From Calothrix sp. PCC 7507 (GTDB lineage Bacteria; Cyanobacteriota; Cyanobacteriia; Cyanobacteriales; Nostocaceae), in assembly GCF_000316575.1 (NCBI RefSeq), contig NC_019682.1:620001-684000 (forward strand): a stretch of DNA of 64,000 nucleotides, read 5' to 3'. The notes beneath the pieces are model-generated. The model saw only the letters and a list, made by a program, of their open reading frames with translations, was not told the DNA's origin and ran no database searches. A program made the translations under genes and the position numbers. Positions 1 to 8,658 of this stretch are shown here, piece by piece (the first letter of the stretch is position 1; the number at the start of each line of letters is the position of its first letter).

Positions 1-1
1 C

Positions 2-226
2 CTGCGGCGTGGCTTACAGCGGGAATATCTGGATATCTTGACGGCGATGGTGTTAAGGAAAGAAGCTGTGCCAGAAGATGCGCGGACACTGGCTTGGTAT
101 AAAATACGGCAACTACGCGACAAACTAGCGTCAGTTAATTCTACCGATGAATATACTAAAGCGCATTTACTAGAAACACGCGATCGCATTGAGAAAATCT
201 TGAATGCCCCTTTACCAGGGAATTAG
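2..226 (+). CDS. C-terminal fragment of a zinc-dependent metallopeptidase (DUF5117/DUF4953-like)
   Basis: This frame is open from the first bases of the window, so only about 74 C-terminal residues are seen and the true start lies upstream. The fragment is helical and charged, with an alanine-rich stretch (PEDARTLAWYKIRQLRDKL) followed by a segment DEYTKAHLLETRDRIEKIL. That combination resembles, from memory, the very C-terminus of large secreted zinc metallopeptidases of the DUF5117/DUF4953 group. The catalytic HExxH part is not in the window, so the activity is inferred from family resemblance of the tail only. A hairpin at 506-539 could end its transcript. Confidence 0.5.
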   Translation: MRRGLQREYLDILTAMVLRKEAVPEDARTLAWYKIRQLRDKLASVNSTDEYTKAHLLETRDRIEKILNAPLPGN

Positions 227-270
227 TGGGTATCAGCATCAGCTTGGTAGCGGATATTCAAGATCCTATT

Positions 271-300
271 TATCTGCGTTTATCTGCGTTTATCTGCGTT
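271..300. repeat. 10-bp tandem repeat, three copies
   Basis: Three perfect copies of TATCTGCGTT follow one another. They lie in the 320-bp gap between the metallopeptidase tail and the LPA3-like gene. That gap also holds a fragment of the GTACGGGCACGGC palindromic repeat near 378 and otherwise no coding signal. Confidence 0.85.
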
Positions 301-505
301 TAATTTTAGCCCGTACCTGACTAGAGCGAGAAACGCTATATACCAATTCAAATAATGTTTGCAACACATACATTCTGCGTACGGGCACGGCTGCCATAGA
401 CTTTCGGGAAAACCGATAGTTTATGGGTGCTGTGCTACTACCCATCTGTCGCCTTCTTTCTTTTTTAAATTGGTATTATCTTCTTTCGCAACCAAAATAA
501 TCATA

Positions 506-539
506 AGGTAGCAAATGATCAAATCTCCTTTTGCTACCT
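506..539. terminator. Hairpin between convergent genes
   Basis: AGGTAGCAAA (506-515) pairs perfectly with TTTGCTACCT (530-539). On the plus strand it is followed by CTATTTTTCT, so it fits a Rho-independent terminator for the plus-strand gene. It also lies just beyond the stop of the minus-strand LPA3-like gene, so it may act in both directions. Confidence 0.6.
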
Positions 540-547
540 CTATTTTT

Positions 548-1279
548 CTAACTACTCAAAGCTTTGAGAAAGCGTTGCAAACTCTTGAATACACTGGGCT
601 TTTTCCCTGGTACAGCATCTTTTCCTATTTGCGGTTGTCCTTTCAAGAGGATTAAATCTATTTCATCACCTGATGGTCTTTTGGGTAACTCGGCAATTTT
701 TTGATACTCACCGTTAGTCTCAACCCATACTTCCCACAGTCCAGGGTAGCAGCGAAATACGGCAGTTTGATCGTCTACAGGGCGTAAGTAGTAGCAGGTT
801 TCAATAGTATTAATGAAACGCTCGCGAATTTGCCTAGCTGCGTAACCAATGCCCACAATAGCGGCATCTTCTAGACGGGGATTGAGAAGAATTGCGGGGC
901 GATCGCCTATTTCGGCAAATAGCTTTTCTAGCTGGGATATTTCTACGGAACTAGGGGCGATGAATAAGAAAATTTCCTCTTCTGGCTGAATTTTGTCGCT
1001 GACAGAAGTTGCTCTACCTGTACCGATATCCGAAATTGTAAATGGTACATCCCAATCGCGACGAGCTAAAGCAGCAGCACCTGTATCGGCGAAGAACACC
1101 TTGAGGCGGGATTCATAATCTGCAAGCAGTGGTAGATATTGTTCGGCGACTGGCATAGGTTTGAGTTCTGGAAACAAAAACTCAACTTGTAAGCGAGTAT
1201 AACCGTCTGCTAGGGCAGCTTGGGTGGCTGTGCGAGATTGGGCGATCGCCTCTTCAAGACTCTTAGGAAGTTCGGACAT
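548..1279 (-). CDS. DUF1995 / LPA3-like protein, likely photosystem II accumulation factor
   Basis: The 243-residue soluble protein has no signal peptide or membrane segment. Its pattern (N-terminal LEEAIAQSRTATQAALADG, then VEFLFPELK, a central FLFIAPSS, and AIVGIGYAARQIRERFI) matches the DUF1995 family as I recall it. In plants this family includes LOW PSII ACCUMULATION 3, which assists insertion of photosystem II core proteins. The length equals the usual cyanobacterial form. The ATG is preceded by a purine-poor leader, and a copy of the TTCGACTGCGCTCAGT repeat sits about 70 bp upstream. A role in PSII assembly is inferred from the plant homologue, not from the sequence itself. Confidence 0.65.
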   Translation of the reverse strand: MSELPKSLEEAIAQSRTATQAALADGYTRLQVEFLFPELKPMPVAEQYLPLLADYESRLKVFFADTGAAALARRDWDVPFTISDIGTGRATSVSDKIQPEEEIFLFIAPSSVEISQLEKLFAEIGDRPAILLNPRLEDAAIVGIGYAARQIRERFINTIETCYYLRPVDDQTAVFRCYPGLWEVWVETNGEYQKIAELPKRPSGDEIDLILLKGQPQIGKDAVPGKKPSVFKSLQRFLKALSS

Positions 1280-1349
1280 AGTCTACGTTGTGCTTTAAGA
1301 TCTATTCCCATTGTTTCAGTATTAGCAGAAATAAGTACCTATTGCCTAT

Positions 1350-1367
1350 ACTTCGACTGCGCTCAGT
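1350..1367. repeat. Copy of dispersed CTTCGACTNCGCTCAGT repeat
   Basis: The motif ACTTCGACTGCGCTCAGT recurs, in either orientation, at 10095-10113 (inside dnaG), 16013-16032, 19150-19169 and, split by a mobile element, at 33655-33672. Here it is flanked by ATTGCCTAT-type short repeats between two minus-strand genes. Confidence 0.75.
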
Positions 1368-1401
1368 ACAAGTTGCCTATTGCCTGCCTACACAAATAAG
1401 T

Positions 1402-3195
1402 TCATCCAAATCTAGTACTACCCTTGGGTAAACTAACTATCACCTTAGTTCCTTGCCCTACTTGACTAGATAAAACAATATCGCCACCATGTAATTTGAC
1501 ACAGGCTTGAGTGATCGCCAGCCCTAAACCTGTACCGGGTATTGTGTCAACATTACTCCCACGACTGAAGGATTGAAATAAGTGTTCTTGATCAACTATT
1601 GGTATACCAATTCCCTCATCTTGGATGTGAAAGATCACTTGTGATTCTTGTCCAATCAAATGAAATTCGATATTACCGCCATCAGGAGAGTATTTAATAG
1701 CGTTAGACATTAAGTTGACAAAGATTTGCTGCAAAAGTTGGCGATCGCCCCAGAAGCTTTGACAATTCCCAGTGATTTTAAAAATCAATTCGTGGTTTTC
1801 GCCCACTGTCTTGCGTTCTTGTTCCATCAAGTCAGAGAAAAATTGCAGTAAATCGAGCGGTATGGGCTTAAACTTGGTTTTGTCTAACTCCAATTGGTTA
1901 ACCAACAGCATATCATCGACGAGTTTGGACATATACCGAGCTTTTTGCTCAATGATTCGCAGAAACCTTTGCTGTCTGGATTTATCCAATTGTTCACCGT
2001 GTTGTAGCAGAGTAGATGCTGCTGCAAAAATGGAAGTTAACGGTGTACGATATTCATGGGAAACTGTGGTGATGATTTGGGATTTCAAAGCGTTCAGTTG
2101 CTTTTCTTTTCCCAGGGCGGCTTGGGTTTGGGTAAGTAGTTCTGCTTGTTGGATAGCGATCGCTAATTGCACTGACACTTCATCCAGCATATCCACATCA
2201 TCAGTTTGCCATTGTCGCTCCCCAGAACAATGATAAGCAATCAGCAGTCCCCAAATTTGTGCTTCTCTTTGGTCATTGTGACTTAAATTAATCGGCACCA
2301 CCAAATTAGACTTAGAATCAAATTGGTGTAACTCTTGCTCATAGCATTTAATTTCGTTAGACAACTCGGGTATTTTCCAATCAGTCTCATAGAAATGAGA
2401 AAATGCCTGTCTACATCCCCACAGATTGTTTTGGCAAAGATTACCACCAGAAACAGATAGACTTGGTTGGTGAAGTATGGCAGCATTTTGGTTGATGATT
2501 TTCTGTGAAGCTGCGTTACTTACTCTTTGCTCATAACTGATATGTTGCTGATGATGATTAAACGCGACATTCCGGGAAGAGTCAACATAAGCTGCGACTA
2601 TCTTACCATCGATATCTTTGGCGAACTGATACACCATGACGCGATCGCACTTTAACAACTGCTGGATTTCCGCCACAGCCGTATTCAAAATTTGCTCTAA
2701 ATCCAGAGACTGGCGAATTCGTAAAGCCGTCGTCGCAATCAAACGCTGTCTTTCTCTAGTTTTGCTCAGTTGGGCTTGTAAACACGATTGCTTAATGGCA
2801 TTGCGGACTGCTAATTGCAATACATCTGGTTTTAGATACTGTTTAACTAAATAATCCTGCACACCCTGTTTCATCGCTTGTACAGCGACTTCTTCATCAC
2901 CATGCCCCGTAAGCATAATTACAGCCACTGGAGTATCAAATATCTCTTGCTGCAATTTAGCAAAGAGTTCTAACCCACTCATATCAGGCAAGCAAAAATC
3001 TAGCAGAATCAGATCACAGTGCTTTTCTTGGCAAAGAACCAGTGCGTCCTCTGCACAGTCTGCTTCCAAAATTTGGTAAGACTGGTGCGGATCGCTCAAA
3101 AGATATCGCCGATAGATTTTTCGATCCGCCGCACAATCATCAATGATCAGTAGTGTCCATGTGTCCGTCATAGGAGTATGAGGATCGGGGAGCAA
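1402..3195 (-). CDS. Hybrid sensor: receiver - bilin-type GAF - histidine kinase
   Basis: Residues 12-130 form a receiver domain with the acidic pair D19/D20, phospho-acceptor D66 (LILLDF) and K118. Residues 155-355 form a GAF domain of the phytochrome/cyanobacteriochrome type (CDRVMVYQF, SNLVVPI, WGLLIAYHC). It carries a cysteine at the canonical bilin position, C284, followed by tyrosine instead of the usual histidine. Residues 365-597 are a histidine kinase: H380 in VSHEYRTPL, N-box NLMSNAIKYSP, G1 DEGIGI, G2 GTGLGLA. The listed start is a TTG with AAGGGAT upstream; an ATG eight codons in (3171) is an equally good choice. It sits downstream of, and on the same strand as, the Rcp-like regulator and phytochrome kinase, so a shared light-signalling role is inferred. 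Confidence 0.85.
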   Translation of the reverse strand: MLPDPHTPMTDTWTLLIIDDCAADRKIYRRYLLSDPHQSYQILEADCAEDALVLCQEKHCDLILLDFCLPDMSGLELFAKLQQEIFDTPVAVIMLTGHGDEEVAVQAMKQGVQDYLVKQYLKPDVLQLAVRNAIKQSCLQAQLSKTRERQRLIATTALRIRQSLDLEQILNTAVAEIQQLLKCDRVMVYQFAKDIDGKIVAAYVDSSRNVAFNHHQQHISYEQRVSNAASQKIINQNAAILHQPSLSVSGGNLCQNNLWGCRQAFSHFYETDWKIPELSNEIKCYEQELHQFDSKSNLVVPINLSHNDQREAQIWGLLIAYHCSGERQWQTDDVDMLDEVSVQLAIAIQQAELLTQTQAALGKEKQLNALKSQIITTVSHEYRTPLTSIFAAASTLLQHGEQLDKSRQQRFLRIIEQKARYMSKLVDDMLLVNQLELDKTKFKPIPLDLLQFFSDLMEQERKTVGENHELIFKITGNCQSFWGDRQLLQQIFVNLMSNAIKYSPDGGNIEFHLIGQESQVIFHIQDEGIGIPIVDQEHLFQSFSRGSNVDTIPGTGLGLAITQACVKLHGGDIVLSSQVGQGTKVIVSLPKGSTRFG

Positions 3196-3424
3196 TGTAG
3201 ATCCCTTGAATCCAAATGGTGATTTATTTACATAATTCTAAAAATAATCTAAAATAAATGTGAATAAAATATAAACTCTAAACAAAATCTAAATTTCTTT
3301 ACCTACTCCAAATTAGTGACTGATGTGTGCTTTAAATCACGTCAGCACAAATTAACGATCAAACTACAGGAAGATGAGAGAGATCAGCGCGACAGAGAAA
3401 ATTTCCCCAATTTTGCCTACAGAG

Positions 3425-3874
3425 CTAATCAGGGGTTGGCAAAGTATTGACCTGCAGCCAATAATCTACAAATGCCTGAATAATCTTTTGCAATTCTTGA
3501 GCATCCATCGGCTTTACCAGATAGCCGTTTGCGCCCTTTTGATAGCATAATTCCACATCTTTGGGGTTAGAAGACGTGGTAAAAACCACAACGGGAATTT
3601 TTTTTAACCTTTTATCTTGCTTGAGCCGTCCGAGAATTTCCCGCCCATCAATACCAGGTAAATTCAGGTCGAGCAAGATCACGGAAGGTAGTGGTGCAAT
3701 CTCAGGGCTGTTGTAATTACCCTCCTGATAGAGAAAATCTAAAACCTCATCCCCGCTAGTACAGCGATATATGGGGTTTTTGACAGCCATCCGTCGCATC
3801 AAACGTTGCAGCATCCTAAAATCTTCATTACTGTCCTCTACAACGAGCAGCGGTTCATTAAGCCTTGTTGTCAT
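3425..3874 (-). CDS. Rcp1-like single-domain response regulator
   Basis: About 149 residues form one CheY-like receiver. The acidic pair follows LLVVED near the start, the phospho-acceptor aspartate is in [10 protein letters not shown], the conserved threonine is in VVVFTTS, and the lysine is in YLVKPMD. The motif [13 protein letters not shown] and the segment [14 protein letters not shown] are typical of Rcp regulators that partner cyanobacterial phytochromes. It lies 54 bp downstream of the phytochrome kinase gene on the same strand, the classic cph1-rcp1 arrangement, so that kinase is the likely phosphodonor. A TTG start five codons upstream (3889) is possible; the ATG is chosen. Confidence 0.88.
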   Translation of the reverse strand: MTTRLNEPLLVVEDSNEDFRMLQRLMRRMAVKNPIYRCTSGDEVLDFLYQEGNYNSPEIAPLPSVILLDLNLPGIDGREILGRLKQDKRLKKIPVVVFTTSSNPKDVELCYQKGANGYLVKPMDAQELQKIIQAFVDYWLQVNTLPTPD

Positions 3875-3927
3875 TAGTGGTCTTAACAAAACGTAATATC
3901 ATCAACATTTTTGTAAAGTATTTTAAA

Positions 3928-6258
3928 CTATTCCAGCGTAAAATAAAATATCGAGCCAAGTCCTACGGTAGATTCCACCCAAATCCGACCGTTATGCAGC
4001 TCCACAATCTTCTTCGCAATGGCTAATCCTGCACCTGTCCCTCCACCATACTTTTCTTGGGAATGGAGCCGTTTAAAGAGTCGGAAGATTGTTTCTAGGT
4101 GATGTTCTTGAATCCCGATACCATTATCCCGGACATAGAAAATAGGGGGAGTAGGGGGGGATGAGGATGTATCTAAACCACATCTATTTTGAGAACCATA
4201 GTTTTCCAAAGTAGTGGGAGCATCTTGCTCCCGAATGGTAGTAGCGGGCAGGATGCCCGCACTACTCCAGGTTTCAAAATCGACGAGGTTTAAGTAGCCA
4301 ATTTCGATGTCAGGCTGTGCTTGATCGTTATATTTAAACGCATTACTGAGCAGGTTACTGAAGACCTCATTGATAAGCACAGGGTTACACTGAACTGTGG
4401 GTAAAGGTCGGGGAATGCGAATATTAATCTGCAAGTTTTGCCGACTAGCGCGAAACATATCAATCACTTCGTCAACCAATTCATTGAGATTGGTAGCTTG
4501 GAAGCGGAATTCTCCTTGTCCTAACTGAGAAAGTCGTAACACAGCATTAATCAGAGTTTCCATCCGCTGAGATAAAGACAGCACTGTTTGCAAACATTCA
4601 ATTCCCTCATCATCTAACACGTGAGCGTAGTCTTCTAGCAGCACAGTCGAGAAGTTATAAATACCCCGCAGAGGTTCCTTAAGATCGTGGGAAGCGGCGT
4701 AAGCAAAGGCGGCTAGTTCTTGGTTACTGCGTTCTAACTCTAGGTTGATTTGGGCTAACTCATCCGCACTTTTGAGGACAATACCTGCGATCGCATTCCT
4801 TAAAGCCAAAGCGCTATCAAGTTCACATAGTCGCCACGGTAAGGATGTTAATTGTACCGTTTCCTGCCATTGGGCGAAAGATGTGCGGGGACACAGAGTC
4901 ACGCTACCATCTTCCGCAACCTTGATCGATTCATGGGGGTTTCCTGCCCAGTTTACCGTTTGGATCACTTCTGGGCGAAACCAGAGAATGTAATAACGCC
5001 GGACTTGAGAAATCTGCAATAACAGCAAGCCACTAGCAACATCCTTGAATATCTCTGCTTCTGGGTAAAGCTTTGGTAGCGAATCGGTGGAAAATAAGTT
5101 GTCGCTGACTTGGGTATCCGCCCATGCGATTAGTCTTTGCACCGCTTCAATATCTGGTGTCGTTCCCACCAGTGTAATTTCATCATCCAGACAAACCGCC
5201 GCACCAGAGGCGCTGACAAGATCCAGTAAGCGGATTTCTGGTTTAATTAGGGCATCAATAAAATTATCTGCTTGGGAAATAGACTGTAGAAATTCAGATT
5301 GTAGAGATTTGAGCTTGACTTCATAGTCTGATTCTGATTGGTTAACTTTATGCGCTAACTCAGATGAGACAATCTGTGCTAGAAATTCGCACATCTTCCG
5401 CACTTCATAAGCAATATGCTTGGGAGTTTGATGATGACAAGATATTAATCCCCAAAGCTGTCCTTCTTTAATTAAGGAAATCACCAGCAGCGCTGCTACA
5501 CCCATATTGTGATGAAATTTCACACAGCAGGGGTCAACACTCCTGAGAACAGATAAGCTTAAATCAACGGTTGTCAATGGTACTAGTTCGATGGGTGGAG
5601 CCGTTAAATTGGGGATGAAGCGGAGTAAACAACGCTTGTATAATTCCTTCGACGCTTCTGGAATATCTGTAGCGGGATAGTGGAGGTTTAAATAAGATGA
5701 TAATTCTGCTGTTTTCGCTTCGGCAATTACGGAACCCGCGCCTTGTTGGTCAAATTTATATACCATCACTCGGTCAAAACCTGTGATTGTGCGTAATTCT
5801 GTAGCTGCTAAATGCAAAAATTCTGTGAGATTTGATGTGCTTTGCATTTTAGCGATCGCTTCACCCACCAAATCATGGAAACTTAAGAAACTCACTCCAG
5901 TTAAAGAGTCTGTCGGTTCTAGTTCCACAATCACATGATTTTCTGTGCGATGCGCTATGCAGTCAAAATATCGTTCGCCATTTTCAGTATTTATTGATAC
6001 TTTGTAACTCTTGACACTGCCAATCTGTTTTACTAATTGCTGCCCATCTAGCAAGCAGTTCAGCGGTTGACCGAGTAAATCTTGGGGCTGCTTACTTAAG
6101 TATTTTTGGGTATTATTGCTAACTTGTACTATCTCTAATTGGGTACTCAGCACCAACAGTACACCATGAGGTTGAATGGAACCAGGTAGATGAATCGGTA
6201 AGCGATCGTGGTGATTAAGAGGAGTTGCTTGGGCTGTCGGATCTTCAGACTGGCTCAT
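3928..6258 (-). CDS. Phytochrome-family sensor histidine kinase
   Basis: The 776-residue protein has a PAS domain (PIHLPGSIQPHG at residues 21-32), a GAF domain (about 130-305, with PATDIP and WGLISCHHQTPK), a PHY domain (about 320-500, with WFRPEVIQTVNWAGNP and the tongue motif PRTSF), and a kinase (H524 in ASHDLKEPL, G1 RDNGIGI, G2 GGGTGAGLA). The bilin cysteine position is C244, but the residue after it, normally histidine, is C245. There is no cysteine upstream of the PAS motif, so the biliverdin-type N-terminal attachment used by bacteriophytochromes is absent. The ATP-binding domain contains an inserted loop (about 675-715) encoded by palindromic repeats. The Rcp-like regulator follows directly. 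Confidence 0.9.
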   Translation of the reverse strand: MSQSEDPTAQATPLNHHDRLPIHLPGSIQPHGVLLVLSTQLEIVQVSNNTQKYLSKQPQDLLGQPLNCLLDGQQLVKQIGSVKSYKVSINTENGERYFDCIAHRTENHVIVELEPTDSLTGVSFLSFHDLVGEAIAKMQSTSNLTEFLHLAATELRTITGFDRVMVYKFDQQGAGSVIAEAKTAELSSYLNLHYPATDIPEASKELYKRCLLRFIPNLTAPPIELVPLTTVDLSLSVLRSVDPCCVKFHHNMGVAALLVISLIKEGQLWGLISCHHQTPKHIAYEVRKMCEFLAQIVSSELAHKVNQSESDYEVKLKSLQSEFLQSISQADNFIDALIKPEIRLLDLVSASGAAVCLDDEITLVGTTPDIEAVQRLIAWADTQVSDNLFSTDSLPKLYPEAEIFKDVASGLLLLQISQVRRYYILWFRPEVIQTVNWAGNPHESIKVAEDGSVTLCPRTSFAQWQETVQLTSLPWRLCELDSALALRNAIAGIVLKSADELAQINLELERSNQELAAFAYAASHDLKEPLRGIYNFSTVLLEDYAHVLDDEGIECLQTVLSLSQRMETLINAVLRLSQLGQGEFRFQATNLNELVDEVIDMFRASRQNLQINIRIPRPLPTVQCNPVLINEVFSNLLSNAFKYNDQAQPDIEIGYLNLVDFETWSSAGILPATTIREQDAPTTLENYGSQNRCGLDTSSSPPTPPIFYVRDNGIGIQEHHLETIFRLFKRLHSQEKYGGGTGAGLAIAKKIVELHNGRIWVESTVGLGSIFYFTLE
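4211..4267. repeat. Two palindromic repeats inserted in the phytochrome kinase gene
   Basis: GGGAGCA-TCT-TGCTCCC (4216-4232) and GCGGGCA-GGA-TGCCCGC (4244-4260) are near-perfect hairpins with GTAGT/ACTACT edges. They resemble intergenic Nostoc palindromes but lie inside the coding region without breaking the frame. They encode part of the extra loop between the N-box and G1 box of the kinase. Confidence 0.8.
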
Positions 6259-6428
6259 AAATCAACTATGGGAAGCTGACTTTTACAATAGCGCAATTAA
6301 ATGTCACATTTCTTTAAACTATAAAATAAAACTAAAGATTGACAGTAAGAGGAGAAATATCTGTAGTCAGAATTGAGAGCAATAGTATAAATTAAATAAT
6401 TTGCTGTTATGGCTGAGTTTTTCCTGGA

Positions 6429-6857
6429 TTATTCAACCAAATGAATCCAAGGCAAAGCAGAATGAACTGCGTTAAATAGGCGTTTATCACCTGTATAGAA
6501 ATCTGCCTGAAATCTTTGAGCTAATGCTAAATAATGAGCATCATAAGCAGCAGAGAGGTTAAATTGTTGGGCGATTTCCCAGGCTTGTTGATGAAGTTGG
6601 CGATCACTGTAAAATTGAATGGGTAAATTCAGCGCATTATTGAGAGCTTCCTGAGCTTCTGTATTCAGTAGTTGTTTTGCCAGTTTGATTCGATGAAATA
6701 CATTTGTTACTTCGTAACATAAGAGGGTTGGAGCAATAATCTGGGTTTGGGTTTGCTCCCAGTTATTCCATAATGTCAGATATGGTGATGTTTCCAAAGT
6801 ATTGCTGATTAACTTAACTACGAAATTAGCATCTACACAAATAAATTGTCCGGCCAT
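6429..6857 (-). CDS. PIN-domain (VapC-like) toxin ribonuclease
   Basis: The 142-residue single-domain protein has the PIN acidic residues in order: an aspartate in CVDANF, a glutamate in CYEVTNV, an aspartate in AAYDAHYLALA, and an aspartate in FYTGDKRL. These would bind the divalent metal for RNA cleavage. It starts 5 bp after the stop of the small upstream gene, the standard antitoxin-toxin layout, so it is read as the toxin of a type II module. The target RNA cannot be told from the sequence. Confidence 0.85.
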   Translation of the reverse strand: MAGQFICVDANFVVKLISNTLETSPYLTLWNNWEQTQTQIIAPTLLCYEVTNVFHRIKLAKQLLNTEAQEALNNALNLPIQFYSDRQLHQQAWEIAQQFNLSAAYDAHYLALAQRFQADFYTGDKRLFNAVHSALPWIHLVE

Positions 6858-6862
6858 GATTT

Positions 6863-7117
6863 TTATTCACTGGGAAACAAATCTGCTATCAATTCTTGAT
6901 CTCGGTCTTCTCGCATTTTATAAATGATTTCGTCAATATCTATTTCAAAGTATTGACCACTACGCCGTTGTTGAATGGCTTGAGCATTAGCTAAAATTCG
7001 TGTCCGTAAGTTTTGCCAATTAGATTGAGGTGCTAATTTTTGATTTAATAACTCTTGTTCTTCAGGAGACAAAGCTTTGATTATCTGGGCTAAAGATTCC
7101 ACAAGCTGAATATTCAT
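6863..7117 (-). CDS. Putative antitoxin of the PIN toxin
   Basis: The 84-residue protein begins at the ATG preceded by AAGGAA ten bases upstream; the open frame extends further 5' but overlaps the amidase gene. It has a helical N-terminus (LAQIIKALSPEEQELLNQKL), a QQRRSG stretch and an acidic tail (IDIDEIIYKMREDRDQELI), as antitoxins with a C-terminal toxin-neutralising segment often do. I do not recognise a named DNA-binding fold. The assignment rests on size, acidity and its position just before the PIN gene. Confidence 0.7.
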   Translation of the reverse strand: MNIQLVESLAQIIKALSPEEQELLNQKLAPQSNWQNLRTRILANAQAIQQRRSGQYFEIDIDEIIYKMREDRDQELIADLFPSE

Positions 7118-7163
7118 ACATTTATGTTCCTTTTTCAGAAAATAGTGCTTAGATATTGCAATT

Positions 7164-8510
7164 TTACTGCAACTTCGCTGACACATATAATCGTTTGAGC
7201 ATGGCTGTAATCTTTGTACCATAATCTGGATCTGCCGACCAGCGCCCTGATAGTTGATCAATTAATGGGGCAATACCACGGGTGACAAAACGAAACCGAG
7301 GATCAACAACTTCCTGTGCCAATGGTTCTAAACTTGCGTAAGCTTTCAAATGTTGGATGTGTGCCCTCACACCAATTCTGGCACTTTCAAAAGAGGCTGC
7401 ATCTGAACTACCACCAATAGCGCCTAACCCAGCAAAATTATTTTGCTGGGGTTTAATATCACCACCAAAACGTAAAAAACCAGTTTCTACACACATTTGG
7501 CAAAAGGCAATATCATAATTAATTCCCTCTGTGGCTGCTTCTTCTCGATACAGTTTTGGTATGTCGGGAAACTGCACTAGGGCACTTTCATTATTGTTCT
7601 TTAAAAATAACTGTAAATCCATTTCAGTAGTGTGACCATTAGAGACAATTGCATCAAATTGACCAGGACAAATTACCGAAATTGAACGCAAGTTGAGAGT
7701 GCGAGTTGCCGCATCCCAGTTGATAGAAATATGATATTCTTGTAATTCGATCGCTTTGACATAAACCACTCGCCGATAGGTAATGCGACGGACATCAGGC
7801 AACTTTGATAAATCCACCCGCAAGCGATCTACTAAATCAATAGGAATATAAGCATTTCCGTTAATCAATATGCCTTTTTCTTGATAATTTTGCCCATTAA
7901 TGTTAATGTTTATTGCTGGATAATTTGGTTCTGGGGCTTTATTAGGGTCAATTACACGACTCCAAGATGCCAATCCATCAGCAATTCCTAGGGCAAAATC
8001 TCGGCGACGACTTTGCAGCAAAGCCCTGTCGTCTGGGTTGCTGAGAAAACCGACTTGCATTGCTAAAGAAGCGATCGCCACTTGGCGACAAAAGATTAAC
8101 TTACCTAAGCCGCTATCGGTATCTGGCTTCACCCCCCGATTTGGTAACTGGGGCACACGGCGCAACAATCCCACTAGCAGGAGTTCAGCATTGCTCTTGC
8201 GATCGCTATTAGTGGCAATATAGTAGACACTAGCCCCCCGTACAGTCGGACTGCTAGCCGCATTAGATTGAATTTCTAGCGCCACATCAGTAGAACGCCC
8301 ACGAGAATTGATCCAAGCGATAGTTTGGGCAGCGCTCAAGTCATCAGGAACCGACAAAACCTCTAAACTCCGCGCCCTCAATTCCGTCACAATCAAATCC
8401 CGTAGCAGAATCATTTCTTTAGCTTCGGTAGTCCCACCGGCGATCGCACCTGGATCACTTCTTCCTGCTTCTATGCCTCCGTGAGCCGCTGAAATAAAAA
8501 TCCGCCCCAT
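7164..8510 (-). CDS. Amidase_3-like plus glucosaminidase peptidoglycan hydrolase
   Basis: The 448-residue protein has an N-terminal Amidase_3 fold (1-185), a middle segment (about 195-285) resembling a small beta domain with ININGQNYQEKGILING, and a C-terminal glucosaminidase-like domain (about 290-448) with E342 in CVETGFL as probable catalytic acid. In the amidase part, H10 and E30 are present, but the second zinc histidine is Q81 (LEIQSNA) and the catalytic glutamate is Q152 (AMQVGFLSN). The amidase part is therefore probably inactive and may bind peptidoglycan. No signal peptide is visible, which is odd for a wall enzyme. It precedes the antitoxin gene and overlaps only discarded upstream codons of that frame. 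Confidence 0.75.
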   Translation of the reverse strand: MGRIFISAAHGGIEAGRSDPGAIAGGTTEAKEMILLRDLIVTELRARSLEVLSVPDDLSAAQTIAWINSRGRSTDVALEIQSNAASSPTVRGASVYYIATNSDRKSNAELLLVGLLRRVPQLPNRGVKPDTDSGLGKLIFCRQVAIASLAMQVGFLSNPDDRALLQSRRRDFALGIADGLASWSRVIDPNKAPEPNYPAINININGQNYQEKGILINGNAYIPIDLVDRLRVDLSKLPDVRRITYRRVVYVKAIELQEYHISINWDAATRTLNLRSISVICPGQFDAIVSNGHTTEMDLQLFLKNNNESALVQFPDIPKLYREEAATEGINYDIAFCQMCVETGFLRFGGDIKPQQNNFAGLGAIGGSSDAASFESARIGVRAHIQHLKAYASLEPLAQEVVDPRFRFVTRGIAPLIDQLSGRWSADPDYGTKITAMLKRLYVSAKLQ

Positions 8511-8627
8511 TTTCAGTATTTCCTCTGATAATCTTGAGTGTAAGCAATTGTATACGTCATTCTTAGTCTGGCAACAAGAATATAATAGTCATTGGGCATA
8601 GGGAATGGGGAATAGAAAACTCTTAGC

Positions 8628-8658
8628 AATGACAAATGACCAATGACAAATGACAAAT
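8628..8658. repeat. Heptamer tract (AATGACA) abutting the dnaG start
   Basis: Four heptamers (AATGACA, AATGACC, AATGACA, AATGACA) end directly at the chosen dnaG start codon and occupy the place of a ribosome binding site. An in-frame ATG within the tract (8650) would add three residues. Confidence 0.8.
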
